51,671 bases of DNA from Archangium sp. (GCA_030695565.1 JAUYRZ010000100.1:1-51671); one strand, 5' to 3'; positions 1 to 8,837 are shown, counted from the stretch's first letter. The notes: generated by a model not told the origin, from the sequence alone. Made by a program: numbers and translations.

Positions 1-395
1 CCTCGTACCTCTCGAACGATCCCGAGGTGTGCGTCGGCTGTCACATCATGCGCGAGCAGTACGACGGCTGGCGGCATGGCTCGCACCACGCGGTCGCGGT
101 GTGCAACGACTGCCACCTGCCGCACAGTGGGGTGATCTCCAAGCTGTACGTGAAGGCGCTCAACGGGTGGAACCACTCGAAGGCCTTCACGCTGCAAGAT
201 TTTCCAGAGCCCATCCGCATCAAGCCCAGCAACGCAAAGGTGCTCGAGGCGAACTGCCTTCGCTGCCATCAGCCGCTGGTGGGCGCGATCATCGAACACG
301 GCACCCTGGGCGTGCCCACCGATCCCACCTTGAAGGCCGACCTCTACGGGTGCGTGCGATGTCACGCCTCCGTGGGCCACGGCCCGACTCGCTGA
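1..395 (+). CDS. nrfH: Cytochrome c nitrite reductase small subunit NrfH (5' end cut off)
   Basis: Membrane-anchored tetraheme quinol dehydrogenase that passes electrons from the menaquinol pool to NrfA in respiratory nitrite ammonification. The reading frame is open from the first bases of the window (SYLSNDPEVCVGCH...), so the start codon and the N-terminal membrane helix lie outside. Four CXXCH heme motifs are visible (CVGCH, CNDCH, CLRCH, CVRCH), as expected for NrfH of the NapC/NirT family. The stop is at 393-395, and nrfA begins 18 bases later, the usual nrfHA pair. The GTG at position 27 lies inside the conserved heme region and is not the true start. Confidence 0.93.
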   Translation, partial: SYLSNDPEVCVGCHIMREQYDGWRHGSHHAVAVCNDCHLPHSGVISKLYVKALNGWNHSKAFTLQDFPEPIRIKPSNAKVLEANCLRCHQPLVGAIIEHGTLGVPTDPTLKADLYGCVRCHASVGHGPTR

Positions 396-413
396 TCTTC
401 CGGAGCATCAACC

Positions 414-1859
414 ATGTCTCAGCTTTCCCGATTCGTCCTCGTCGCCGTGCTCGCCGCCGTGGCCACTGCGCTGGTGCTGGCGCTCGCGGCCAACGTCTCT
501 GAGCGCCAGGAAGAAGCGAAGACCTCGAACTTCAACGTGGTCGCGCTCACTGAGGCGACCGTCAACCCTGCCGAGTGGGGGAAGAACTTCCCCCGGCAGT
601 ACGACAGCTACCTGCGCACGGCCGATCGTTATTCGACGCGCTTCGGAGGCGCCGGCAGTGAAGCGATGCCGATCAGCCGCCTCGAAGACGACCCGCGCCT
701 GGTGGAGATCTTCGCGGGCTACGCCTTCGCCATCGACTTCAACCAGCGGCAAGGCCACGCGCACATGTTGGAGGATCAACGGGCCACCAAGCGGGTCACC
801 GAGCGGCCGCAGCCCGGCGCTTGTCTGCACTGCCACGCCTCCACCACCGTTCCGTACCGGCAGGCCGGCCTGAAGCAGGGCGCGACGGGTACCATGGACG
901 ACCCGGTGCAGAGCGCTGCGGGCCGCGAGCAGTTGATGAAGGGCTTCGAAGCGGTGGGCAAGCTGTCGTACGACGAGGCGACCAAGCTGGTGGAGCACCC
1001 CGTCGCCTGCATCGACTGCCACGATCCCAAAGGCATGGGGCTGCGGGTCACCAAGCCCGGTTTCCTGGTGGGCATCGCGGCGCTGGCCCGCAGTGAAGAG
1101 CCCACGCCGCACCTGCCTTCCATCGAGCGGTGGCGCAAGGGTGATCGAAAGCGCGACTACGAGCCCAACACCGACGCTTCACGCCAGGAGCTGCGCTCGA
1201 TGGTCTGCGGGCAGTGTCACGTCGAGTACTACTGCGGGCCGAAGATGACGCTGACCTACCCGTGGTCGCGCGGCCTCAAGGTGGAGCAGATCGAAGCCAC
1301 CTGGAACGAGACGAAGTTCTCCGACGGGCACCGCTTCTACGATTGGAAACACGAGAAGACGGGGGCGGAGGTGCTCAAAGCCCAGCACCCTGAGTTCGAG
1401 ATGTGGAGCCAGGGCATCCACGCGCGCTCAGGCGTGTCGTGCTCCGACTGCCACATGCCGTACGTGCGCGAAGGCGCGATGAAGGTGAGCTCACACCACG
1501 TGCGCAGCCCGCTGCTCGACGTCACGCGATCCTGCCAGACCTGCCATCGGTTTCCCGAGGCCGAGCTGCTCGGCCGGGTGGCGATCATTCAGGAGCGTAC
1601 GCACGTGTTGATGGGCCGGGCAGAAGACGCGCTGGTGCAGCTGATCAAGGCGGTGGAGACGGCGAAGAAGAACGGCGCCACCGAGGACAAGCTCGCCCCC
1701 GCGCTGGAGCTGCAGCGTCAGGCACAGTTCCGGTTGGACTTCGTGAACGCCGAGAACTCGATGGGCTTCCACGCTCCGCAAGAGGCGGCGCGCATTCTGG
1801 CTGAGGCCATCGACTACAGCCGGCAAGGCGAGTTGGCGCTCACCCGCCCCGCCCCGTGA
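414..1859 (+). CDS. nrfA: Ammonia-forming cytochrome c nitrite reductase catalytic subunit NrfA
   Basis: Periplasmic pentaheme enzyme that reduces nitrite to ammonium with six electrons taken from NrfH. The protein is 481 aa with an N-terminal hydrophobic signal/anchor at about residues 7-26. Five heme motifs are seen: C137LHCH, C199IDCH, C265GQCH (followed by VEYY, with the active-site Tyr), C343SDCH and C374QTCH. The conserved GIH (His336) precedes heme 4. The first, catalytic heme is in a CXXCH motif and not the CXXCK found in Escherichia coli NrfA; no CXXCK is present anywhere. A CXXCH subtype of NrfA is known, so this is a variant and not damage. Length and motif order are otherwise normal. 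Confidence 0.95.
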   Translation: MSQLSRFVLVAVLAAVATALVLALAANVSERQEEAKTSNFNVVALTEATVNPAEWGKNFPRQYDSYLRTADRYSTRFGGAGSEAMPISRLEDDPRLVEIFAGYAFAIDFNQRQGHAHMLEDQRATKRVTERPQPGACLHCHASTTVPYRQAGLKQGATGTMDDPVQSAAGREQLMKGFEAVGKLSYDEATKLVEHPVACIDCHDPKGMGLRVTKPGFLVGIAALARSEEPTPHLPSIERWRKGDRKRDYEPNTDASRQELRSMVCGQCHVEYYCGPKMTLTYPWSRGLKVEQIEATWNETKFSDGHRFYDWKHEKTGAEVLKAQHPEFEMWSQGIHARSGVSCSDCHMPYVREGAMKVSSHHVRSPLLDVTRSCQTCHRFPEAELLGRVAIIQERTHVLMGRAEDALVQLIKAVETAKKNGATEDKLAPALELQRQAQFRLDFVNAENSMGFHAPQEAARILAEAIDYSRQGELALTRPAP

Positions 1860-1913
1860 GCCTGCCTGCCCTGATCCTGGCGCAAACGGCTGACCCGATT
1901 TGGCGCGGTACGA

Positions 1914-3419
1914 TCACTTGCTCGTGCGTCGGCGACGCAGCAACCACGCCACCGCAGCGAACATCGCGAGTTGAGCCGCGCCCGTCGAACAGCCCATCGA
2001 CTGAAGATGCATCGCGACAGCCGGCTCGTCGGGCGTAACGATCTGTGGCGGCACTTCGGCGGCAGGCTCCTCCAGCGGAGCGGGCCGCGGATCGGGTGCA
2101 GGTGCCGGCGCGACGGGCGTGCCCACCGTGCGCTCTTCGATGCACAGCCAGTTGTCCATCCACGTCGCGCTGGTGTCGGAGTGTTCGAACCAGCGCACGC
2201 AGGTCTTCCCGGCGATCGGCCCCGCGGAGCTCCAGGTGAAGCGCCAGGGCTGGCCCGCAGGTAGACACAGGAAGTTGTCAGCCCAGGCCGCCGCTTGTGA
2301 CTCCGCGCTCTCGGCGACGTTGGTGCACTCCATGCCCGCGATGGGGCCGGCGTACGACCACTGCATGCCCAGATCGGTCGCGCTGCAGAAGTAGTTGTCA
2401 GACCAGGTGTCGGGATCGCTCGGCTCGTTCACGTTCACGCAGGTCTTGCCTGTACGCGGCCCGTTCTGGGTGAAGGTGAAGCCACCCGCCGAGAACTCGT
2501 ACACCGCGGTGCTGCACACGTAGTTGTCGCCCCACGAGTGTGGATCGCCCGGCTCGTTCCAGTGCACGCAGCTCTTGCCCGCGATGGGCCCCGCGCTCGA
2601 GTAGTCGAAGGACCACGGGCTCTGCGGGGGCACGCACAACCGGTTGTCGCTCCAGGCCGAGGAGTACAGCTCGGCGGCTTCGGTGACCGGCGTGCAGTCC
2701 ATGCCCGGCAGATCTCCGTTGAATGACCAGCGCAGCCCGAGATCGCGCGCGCTGCAGAAGAAGTTGTCGGTCCACGTGTGGGGATCAGACGGCTCGTTCA
2801 CGTTGACGCAGGTCATGTTCGCCTGCGGCCCATCGCAGCTGAACGCGAACGGCCCGCTGACGCGATCACACGACTGCACGCACGGCCCACCACCAGGCCC
2901 GCCGCCCATGTATTCCCAGTGCCAGCGCTCGCTGGGCACGGTGCGATGAAAGCCGTACGCCGCGCCGTTGGCCGACAGCCAGTTGTAGACGGCGGTGACG
3001 CTGGTGTTCAGGTCGAGCGCCGTGCCGCTCTGGTGATTGCTGTAGCCGGGCCGCGCCGCGAGGTTGCAGCTGTTGCAGTTGCAGTTCACGTAGCAGGAGT
3101 AGAAGTACTGCTGCTGCTCGGGGCTGCGGAAGCCGTCGTTGACCCGAATCTGCACGCCTTGCGACGCCGCGGCCGCCTGCATCACCGCGTAGGCGTTGGC
3201 TGTGTTGACCTCGATGGGCTGACCGTCTGCCGTCACCAGGGTCAACGCGAAGGGCGTGCCTGCTCGGTAACCCGTGTTGGGCCGGAAGTCGCAGGTGACC
3301 AACCCCTGCTCGAGGGTGGCGTACTCGTCGGGCTCCTGTTCGAACTCGGGATCACTGCCGTCGAGCGTCGAGCCAGCACATGAAGCGAGGCAGGTCAGCA
3401 ACAGGAGCCGAGGGAGCAC
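1914..3419 (-). CDS. Surface lipoprotein with VanY-like D-Ala-D-Ala carboxypeptidase domain, Cys/Trp-rich repeats and MYXO-CTERM tail
   Basis: A 501 aa exported protein, probably a zinc peptidase acting on peptidoglycan peptides. Residues 1-14 are a signal peptide ending in a lipobox (LASC, Cys14). Residues ~45-170 form a VanY/M15B domain with the zinc motifs SNHQSGTALD (His129, Asp136) and WHWEY (His167). From about 175 to 425 there are six degenerate repeats of roughly 40 residues, each built around a C-x(n)-NEP-(S/G)DP-x-(T/S)W-x-DN-xx-C core. Then come a Pro/Ala-rich linker (~430-470) and a C-terminal GCS, hydrophobic helix and RRRR tail, which fits the MYXO-CTERM sorting signal of myxobacteria. 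It is convergent with nrfA. The substrate and the role of the repeats are unknown. Confidence 0.85.
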   Translation of the reverse strand: MLPRLLLLTCLASCAGSTLDGSDPEFEQEPDEYATLEQGLVTCDFRPNTGYRAGTPFALTLVTADGQPIEVNTANAYAVMQAAAASQGVQIRVNDGFRSPEQQQYFYSCYVNCNCNSCNLAARPGYSNHQSGTALDLNTSVTAVYNWLSANGAAYGFHRTVPSERWHWEYMGGGPGGGPCVQSCDRVSGPFAFSCDGPQANMTCVNVNEPSDPHTWTDNFFCSARDLGLRWSFNGDLPGMDCTPVTEAAELYSSAWSDNRLCVPPQSPWSFDYSSAGPIAGKSCVHWNEPGDPHSWGDNYVCSTAVYEFSAGGFTFTQNGPRTGKTCVNVNEPSDPDTWSDNYFCSATDLGMQWSYAGPIAGMECTNVAESAESQAAAWADNFLCLPAGQPWRFTWSSAGPIAGKTCVRWFEHSDTSATWMDNWLCIEERTVGTPVAPAPAPDPRPAPLEEPAAEVPPQIVTPDEPAVAMHLQSMGCSTGAAQLAMFAAVAWLLRRRRTSK

Positions 3420-3493
3420 CTCGGGGTATCGGCCGCGAGGTGACTCTCGTCAGCGGTCGAAGCTGTAATTGGCAGCTACAGAAAAGCCGTAAT

Positions 3494-4450
3494 TCAGGTG
3501 CCGCTGGCGATCGGAGAATCCGGCCCCTGCAGCAGCCGGGTCATCACCACCTGCGAAGGCGCGCCTTCGGGGCACAGCTCGAGGAAACGGCCGCGGGATC
3601 GGGCCGTCCAGCTGTTGCGGCGAATCATGCCGCCCAGCACCGTAAGCAGCTCACGGGCTCGCTCGAGACCCACGTCGACGGTGGCGAACACATCGAAGCC
3701 GTCGCCACGGTACAGCTCGCGGGTCGAGAGGTGCCCGGTGGGCAACGCGCGCAGCCGGCCCAGGGGCGAGCCGAGCGCGAGGGAGAACATGTAGAGCCCG
3801 CGTACCCAGCCATCGACCTCGGTCTTCGAAGGCGCCTGCCCGAACGCGTCGAGCGAAGCCACGCGGATGAGCTCGTAGAACCCGCGGCCGATGCCCTTCA
3901 CGCTGCTCGCCTTGCGGATCTGCAGCTTCGCGCGCACCGCCGGCGTGCCCACCAACGAGCTGCCGTGGAGGTCCTGCATGAAGAAGAGTGACTGCGTCCA
4001 CTCGATGCGCGCGCGGGCGGTGGTTTCGGGTTCGCCCTGCTGACGCTGGGTGGTGAGCAGCCGCTGGATCACCGGCTCGAGCGCTCGGGAGACGCACAGC
4101 TGGGTGAAGTAGCCCGCCAGCCAGGCGAGCCCGGCGTCGACGCCGATCAACGCTCCGTTGGAGACCAGCTCGGCGGCCTTGAGCCCGAAGTGCACGGGCG
4201 AGCGGGCGGCCATCAGCTCGGTGAAATGGGGCCGGTGACCCCGCGCCAACCAGGTGTCGACGCCCTGAATCCACCCACCGAAACGGGGCAGCTCGGGCAG
4301 GGCCGCGCCGAAACGGGCGTACTCGAGGTCTTCCCCGAGGGCCCGGGCGAACTCCGAAGGGAGCGCGTTGACATGAGCGGCGAGACGTTCGACCGCGGTG
4401 AGGTGCGTCAGGAGTGCGGACATGGGGGAAGCAGCAGCCGGGCGCACCAT
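3494..4450 (-). CDS. Conserved hypothetical protein, about 318 aa
   Basis: I do not recognise a confident family. The N-terminal part (His, then ALGEDLEYARFGAALPELP and a downstream HF motif near residues 40-90) faintly recalls bacterial zinc-dependent phospholipase C-like proteins, but the full set of metal-binding His residues is not evident, so no function is assigned. No signal peptide or clear membrane segment is seen. The start may be the Met at 4450 or the internal Met ten codons on (4423); both fit the frame. It is transcribed away from pepA, with a shared upstream region at 4451-4548, and toward the VanY-like gene, 74 bases further on. Confidence 0.6.
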   Translation of the reverse strand: MVRPAAASPMSALLTHLTAVERLAAHVNALPSEFARALGEDLEYARFGAALPELPRFGGWIQGVDTWLARGHRPHFTELMAARSPVHFGLKAAELVSNGALIGVDAGLAWLAGYFTQLCVSRALEPVIQRLLTTQRQQGEPETTARARIEWTQSLFFMQDLHGSSLVGTPAVRAKLQIRKASSVKGIGRGFYELIRVASLDAFGQAPSKTEVDGWVRGLYMFSLALGSPLGRLRALPTGHLSTRELYRGDGFDVFATVDVGLERARELLTVLGGMIRRNSWTARSRGRFLELCPEGAPSQVVMTRLLQGPDSPIASGT

Positions 4451-4548
4451 ACCTCTGGCGCGGCCTGGGGGTGTCCTTTCCTGTGGCCCCTGATAGGCGC
4501 TTGGCTACAGTTCGCAGCGCTTTTGCCCCCCCGAAGGAGTCGTACCCC

Positions 4549-6081
4549 ATGAATTTTTCGTTCGTTGCCGCTGACGCCTCCAAGGCCAAGGCGGACGTCC
4601 TCGTCTTCCCTGTCTTCGACACTGATCTGACCGAAAAGAAGAACCCGCCCAAGGCGCTGCAAGGTCTGGACAAGCGCACCAAGGGCCTGCTCTTCAAGAC
4701 CGCGACCGAGGAGGGATTCAAGGGCAAGGCGGAGCAGACCTTCGTGTTCCTCACGCAGGGCAAGGCGCCTGCGACGCGGGTGATCCTGGTGGGCCTGGGC
4801 GCTCGCGCGAAGTTCACCGCTGAGCTGCTGCGCCTGGCGTGCGGCCGCGCGGCGAAGACGGCGACCCGGTTGAAGGCGAAGGCGGTCGGCGTGCAGCTGC
4901 CCGTGGTGCGCGAGTTCGAGCAGGCCGTGAAGGCCGTGGTCGAAGGTTTCGAGCTGGGCGTCTACAAGTACGATCGCTGGAAGACCCAGAACAAAGACGA
5001 GAAGAACGCGCCGAAGATCGACAAGGTCGCGCTGTTCTTCCCCGAGGGCGTGAAGAAGGAGAAGGCGCACGACGCGCTGATCGCGCACGCCAAGCTGATC
5101 GCGCAGGCCACCAACTGGGCGCGTGATCTGGTCAACGAGCCCGCGGGCACGATGACCCCGACGATCCTCGCGGACGAAGCGAAGAAGATGGCCAAGGAGG
5201 TCGGCCTCAACATCGCGATCGGTGATCGCAAGAAGATCGAAGAGCTCAAGATGGGCATGTTCCTGGGCGTGGCCCGGGGCAGCATCGAAGAGCCGCGGCT
5301 GGTGCAGCTCTCGTGGATCCCCCGCGACACCGAAGCGGCCAAGCGCCAGCCGGTGTGCTTCGTGGGCAAGGCGATCACCTTCGACTCCGGCGGCCTGTCG
5401 CTCAAGCCGTCTGACGGCATGCTCGACATGAAGACCGACATGGCCGGCTCTGCCGCGGTGCTCGGTGCGATGAAGGTGATCGCGCGCATGCAGCCGCCCT
5501 TCCCCGTGCACGCGTTCTTCGGCGCCTGTGAGAACATGCCGTCGCACAACGCGTACCGGCTGGGCGACGTGTTGGTCTCGCGCCTGGGCAAGACGGTGGA
5601 GATCACCAACACCGACGCAGAAGGCCGCCTGGTGCTGGGCGACATCCTCGCGTACGCCAACGAGCTCAAGCCCGCGGTGATCATCGATCTCGCGACGCTC
5701 ACCGGCGCCTGCATCATCGCGCTGGGTAACTACATCGCCGGCGCGTTCGGCGGCGACGACCAGCTCTTCTACGACGTGTCTGAATCGGCGCGCGTCGCGG
5801 GTGAGGATCTCTGGCGGTTGCCGATCACCGAGTACCAGCGTGACGTGCTCAAGAGCGAGGTGGCCGACATGAAGAACGCCGGCGACCGCGCGGGTGGTGC
5901 GATCAGCGCGTCGTTGTTCTTGAAGGAGTTCGTGGGCGAGACGCCGTGGCTCCACCTGGACATCGCGGGCCCCTCGCAGAGCCCCAAGGAGCGCGGGTAC
6001 TACAACAAGGGCGCCACCGGTTACGGCGTGCGCACCCTGGTGGAGTTCGTCGCGCGCCGCACGCAGCAGCTCTCGGCGTAA
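4549..6081 (+). CDS. pepA: Leucyl aminopeptidase PepA (M17 family)
   Basis: Cytosolic di-metal exopeptidase that removes N-terminal residues from peptides. The 510 aa product has the M17 architecture: an N-terminal alpha/beta domain (~1-160) and the C-terminal catalytic domain. Metal ligands expected for the family are visible as Lys274, Asp279, Asp297, Asp356 and Glu358 (the last two in NTDAEGRL), with catalytic Lys286 and Arg360. The frame is open upstream to 4414, but the ATG at 4549 is preferred: GGAG lies ten bases upstream, and the MNFSFVAADA start matches family N-termini. A palindromic repeat follows directly downstream and may end transcription. Confidence 0.95.
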   Translation: MNFSFVAADASKAKADVLVFPVFDTDLTEKKNPPKALQGLDKRTKGLLFKTATEEGFKGKAEQTFVFLTQGKAPATRVILVGLGARAKFTAELLRLACGRAAKTATRLKAKAVGVQLPVVREFEQAVKAVVEGFELGVYKYDRWKTQNKDEKNAPKIDKVALFFPEGVKKEKAHDALIAHAKLIAQATNWARDLVNEPAGTMTPTILADEAKKMAKEVGLNIAIGDRKKIEELKMGMFLGVARGSIEEPRLVQLSWIPRDTEAAKRQPVCFVGKAITFDSGGLSLKPSDGMLDMKTDMAGSAAVLGAMKVIARMQPPFPVHAFFGACENMPSHNAYRLGDVLVSRLGKTVEITNTDAEGRLVLGDILAYANELKPAVIIDLATLTGACIIALGNYIAGAFGGDDQLFYDVSESARVAGEDLWRLPITEYQRDVLKSEVADMKNAGDRAGGAISASLFLKEFVGETPWLHLDIAGPSQSPKERGYYNKGATGYGVRTLVEFVARRTQQLSA

Positions 6082-6089
6082 CGTGCGCT

Positions 6090-6131
6090 CCCTCTCCCTG
6101 CGACGCGGGGAGAGGGTCGGGGTGAGGGGCC
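6090..6131. repeat. Palindromic repeat after pepA, full copy
   Basis: Perfect nine-base stem CCCTCTCCC (6090-6098) / GGGAGAGGG (6108-6116) followed by TCGGGGTGAGGGGCC, between the convergent pepA and methyltransferase genes; it may also terminate transcription. Confidence 0.85.
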
Positions 6132-6142
6132 TCTGCTGCCCC

Positions 6143-7012
6143 TTACTTCACCGCGTCGATGCGCTTCTTGGTGAGGTCGAGGTAGGTCGAGTCCATGTCG
6201 ATGCCCACGAAGCGCCGGCCCTTGCCGACCGCAGCAACACCCGTGGTCCCCGAGCCGCAGAACGGGTCGAGGATCACCGCGTCTTCATCGGTGCACGCAT
6301 CGACCAACCGCTCGAGCAGCGCGATCGGCTTTTGCGTCGGGTGACGGCCGTGCACCTTCTCGCTGGGCTTGGGCGAGGTCATCGACCACAGGTGCCCTTC
6401 CCCTTCGGTCCCCAGCTCTTCGTCGCCGGTCTTCGGCAGCGCCCACACGTCGCGCATCTGCTTGCCGCCGTTGGCCGCCTTCATGTCCTTGTAGTTGAAC
6501 TTGTGCTGCAGCTTGCCCTTGGCCGGGGGCGAGGCCCACACGAGGATCTCGGTGGAGTGCGTGAAGTACCGGCACGCCAGGTGCGGGCTCGCGTTGGGCT
6601 TGTACCAGGTGACCGTGTTGAGCAGCTTGTAGCCGAGCTGCTGCATCGCGAAGCCGACCGAGAAGATCACGTGCTGCGTGCCTGAGACCCAGATCGATCC
6701 CGAAGGCTTGAGCAGCCGCTGGCAGGCCTTGAGCCACGCCGAGGTGAACTCGTGGTCAGACTCGATGCCCTTGCTGGTGTCCCAGTCGCCCTTCTTCACC
6801 GCGACGCGCTTGCCGCCAGAGCAGGTAAAGCCGCCGTTGCTCAGGAAGTACGGCGGGTCGGCGAAGATCATGTCGAACGTCTGATCCTCGAAGCGATCGA
6901 GCAACGCGAGCGAGTCGCCCTTGTAGAGGACGTAGTCCTTGCTGCGGGCGTAGACAGACTCCGAGAGCTCCGGTGTGGCGCGGGGGCGCGCGATCGCGTT
7001 CGTTGACGACAT
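6143..7012 (-). CDS. Site-specific DNA methyltransferase, beta class (N6-adenine or N4-cytosine), orphan
   Basis: SAM-dependent amino-methyltransferase of 289 aa. The catalytic motif ADPPY is near the N-terminus (residues 51-55) and the SAM-binding motif DPFCGSGTTG is near the C-terminus (249-258), the order that defines the beta class (CcrM, RsrI and MboII relatives). The region between them should hold the target recognition domain. The ATG at 7012 is chosen over the upstream frame extension to 7096 because GAGG lies four bases before it. No restriction endonuclease gene is next to it, so it is probably a solitary methylase with an epigenetic or regulatory role. The recognition sequence cannot be told from this sequence. 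Confidence 0.9.
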   Translation of the reverse strand: MSSTNAIARPRATPELSESVYARSKDYVLYKGDSLALLDRFEDQTFDMIFADPPYFLSNGGFTCSGGKRVAVKKGDWDTSKGIESDHEFTSAWLKACQRLLKPSGSIWVSGTQHVIFSVGFAMQQLGYKLLNTVTWYKPNASPHLACRYFTHSTEILVWASPPAKGKLQHKFNYKDMKAANGGKQMRDVWALPKTGDEELGTEGEGHLWSMTSPKPSEKVHGRHPTQKPIALLERLVDACTDEDAVILDPFCGSGTTGVAAVGKGRRFVGIDMDSTYLDLTKKRIDAVK

Positions 7013-7103
7013 CCAACCTCCGAAATGAGTGAAGGCCCGAGTGCTACAGGCCTGATCGGTAAGGTATGGGAAGTTGGATCGCTGTCGAATTTTCAACCCA
7101 ACA

Positions 7104-8192
7104 TCAGGCAGCAGCCTCAGCGAACGTCTCGTACAGGGTCACCCCTTCTGGCGACTTCGGCCTGCCTTCTTCACGAGCGAGCGCGCGGTCGAGCGAGAGC
7201 AGCGCGACCTCTTGCTGGGCGTCGGTGGGCGGTTGGGTGGTGATCTTCTGCAGCCAGAGGCCCGGGCGGGTGAGGCCCTTGATGAAGGCAGGGCACGAGT
7301 CTTTCGCGCTCCACCGCTGCAGCTCATAGGCGAGGCCCGCGATGGGGAACGCCATGGGCACCTTGATGAACACCATCAGCAACTGGTTCACGAAGTCGTT
7401 CGCGTGCAGCCGCGGCACGAAGGGCAACAGGGCCACGTGGAGCAGCACCGCCACGCCGACCACGATGAACAAGAAGCTCGTGCCGCAGCGCGGGTGACGC
7501 GTGGTGAAGGGGCGCGCTTCGTCGACGGTCAGCGGCTTGTACGACTCGTAGGCCCAAATCGCCTTGTGTTCGGCGCCGTGGTACCGAAACAGCACCGCGG
7601 CGTCCTTCGTCTTCGAGAGCACCCAGACGTAGCCGATGAGGATCGCGATGCGAAAGAGCCCATCGACGAGGTGAAAGGAGAAGCTCGTGGTGTCGAAGGA
7701 GGGCCCGATCGCACGGCCCACCAGCCAGGTCAGCGCGTGCGGCAGGCCGATGAAGAACAGCATCATCATGACCGTGGCGAAGCCGAGCATCAGGTCGGCG
7801 CCGGTGGTGCTCTCCTTCTTGCCCGGCTCGCCGGGACCCGGCTCAGCGTCAGCCCCCGAGACGATCGCCGAGAGCATGAAGGCGAGGAACGTTGAGGTGC
7901 TCACGCCCGGTCTTCGCCCCTGCTCTTCCGGAGGCAGCCCGTGATCGGCGGAGAACTTGAGGGCGGAGAAGCCGTTGTGCAGCGACTCGGCCAGCACCAG
8001 CGCGCCGCGGAAGATCGGCCAGCGCAGGAACTCGAGTGAAGGCACCAGCTGGCGCCACTCCTGCTCGCGGATGGCGATGCCGCCCACGTGCCGGCGCACG
8101 GCGACCACGAACGATTTGGGGCTGCGCATCATCACGCCTTCGATGACGGCCTGACCACCGATGTACGGCGTACGGACGGGTTGCTCGCTCAC
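7104..8192 (-). CDS. yqhQ: YqhQ/DUF1385 family membrane protein
   Basis: A conserved bacterial membrane protein of unclear function, often described as a predicted metal-dependent enzyme. The 362 aa product shows the family signatures GGQAVIEGVMMRSP (residues 12-25), FRYHGAEHK...YE in the middle and HPRCGTSF after it. There are about four hydrophobic segments (near 100-115, 135-165, 185-200 and 245-275). In many genomes this gene sits near rpmE, and here rpmE is 1.7 kb away on the same strand. The protein ends in a soluble tail of about 60 residues. It is divergent from the small gene at 8247. Confidence 0.9.
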   Translation of the reverse strand: MSEQPVRTPYIGGQAVIEGVMMRSPKSFVVAVRRHVGGIAIREQEWRQLVPSLEFLRWPIFRGALVLAESLHNGFSALKFSADHGLPPEEQGRRPGVSTSTFLAFMLSAIVSGADAEPGPGEPGKKESTTGADLMLGFATVMMMLFFIGLPHALTWLVGRAIGPSFDTTSFSFHLVDGLFRIAILIGYVWVLSKTKDAAVLFRYHGAEHKAIWAYESYKPLTVDEARPFTTRHPRCGTSFLFIVVGVAVLLHVALLPFVPRLHANDFVNQLLMVFIKVPMAFPIAGLAYELQRWSAKDSCPAFIKGLTRPGLWLQKITTQPPTDAQQEVALLSLDRALAREEGRPKSPEGVTLYETFAEAAA

Positions 8193-8246
8193 CCAGGCGT
8201 GGATAGCCGCTTGGCGCGCACCGCGCTACCGGGTGAAAATCGGGCC

Positions 8247-8759
8247 GTGGCGATCCCCAACGACATCCGTTCGCTGTTCGCTGAACTTCCTCGAGCGCGC
8301 CTGGATCGCAAGACGCGCGAAGAGCAGATCGTGCGAGATCGAGAAGAGGCGGCGCGCAAGCGGGAGGAAGAACGGAAGGCCCAGCGGCAGGCGCTTCGTT
8401 CAGAGTTGCTCGTCGCGTGGGACTGGCTGCTCGGTGACGGCCAGGAGCTCGCCGCCGAGATGCGCAAGGCGGGCTTCGGCCGGCTCGAGCTGCTGGGGCC
8501 CCTCGATGAAGAAGGCCGCGCGTGTCCGTGGCAATTGAGCGCGCGCGCATTGATCCTGCTCGACGATGGGCAGCTGGAGGTCGTGCGGCAGGATGACTAC
8601 CGGGCGCTGCGCTACCTGATGCACACCGCTGACGAGCTGCTCGACGTCGAGCCTCCGGGGGTGAGCCGCGCGTTCGTCGAGGCGGTGCGATCAGGCGCCA
8701 TCTGGCAGCGCGTGAGCGAGCAGCTGCGCGCCTCCACCGCCACACGCGTCGAAGAGTGA
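8247..8759 (+). CDS. Hypothetical protein with N-terminal coiled coil
   Basis: Unrecognised soluble protein of 170 aa. Residues ~20-50 are very rich in Arg, Glu and Lys with heptad-like spacing (EEAARKREEERKAQRQ) and should form a coiled coil. The rest is a compact alpha/beta-looking region with no recognised motif. The frame is open to 8088, but the upstream part overlaps the divergent yqhQ start and reads like non-coding sequence, so GTG 8247 (protein start AIPNDIRSLF after the initiator) is preferred. No clear Shine-Dalgarno sequence is seen before it, so the exact start is uncertain. It is followed by a dispersed repeat copy and then by the lactate dehydrogenase gene. Confidence 0.65.
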   Translation: MAIPNDIRSLFAELPRARLDRKTREEQIVRDREEAARKREEERKAQRQALRSELLVAWDWLLGDGQELAAEMRKAGFGRLELLGPLDEEGRACPWQLSARALILLDDGQLEVVRQDDYRALRYLMHTADELLDVEPPGVSRAFVEAVRSGAIWQRVSEQLRASTATRVEE

Positions 8760-8769
8760 GACCGACCCA

Positions 8770-8798
8770 CCGTTCGCCCCGAGCGCAGTCGAGACGAG
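8770..8798 (+). repeat. Dispersed repeat, CCGTTCGCCCCGAGCG type
   Basis: CCGTTCGCCCCGAGCGCAGTCGAGACGAG-like unit between two genes. It matches two tandem copies inside fliH (32058-32116) closely. Similar gene-desert repeats are common in many GC-rich bacteria. Confidence 0.7.
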
Positions 8799-8837
8799 GC
8801 CTGTTTCTTCGCTCGGGAGGATCGGTTATCGACGCCC

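Noticed and set aside
3460-3476. Small inverted repeat AGCTG...CAGCT upstream of the VanY-like gene's neighbour
   Set aside because: Only five bases per arm and no T-run; too weak to call as a terminator.
4408-5955. Long 515-codon frame antisense to pepA
   Set aside because: Shadow of codon bias in a GC-rich gene: composition dominated by Arg, His, Leu and Asp, with no domain, and pepA on the other strand is certain.
8088-8246. N-terminal extension of the coiled-coil hypothetical protein
   Set aside because: Overlaps the divergent yqhQ coding region and is His/Arg-rich like other shadows.
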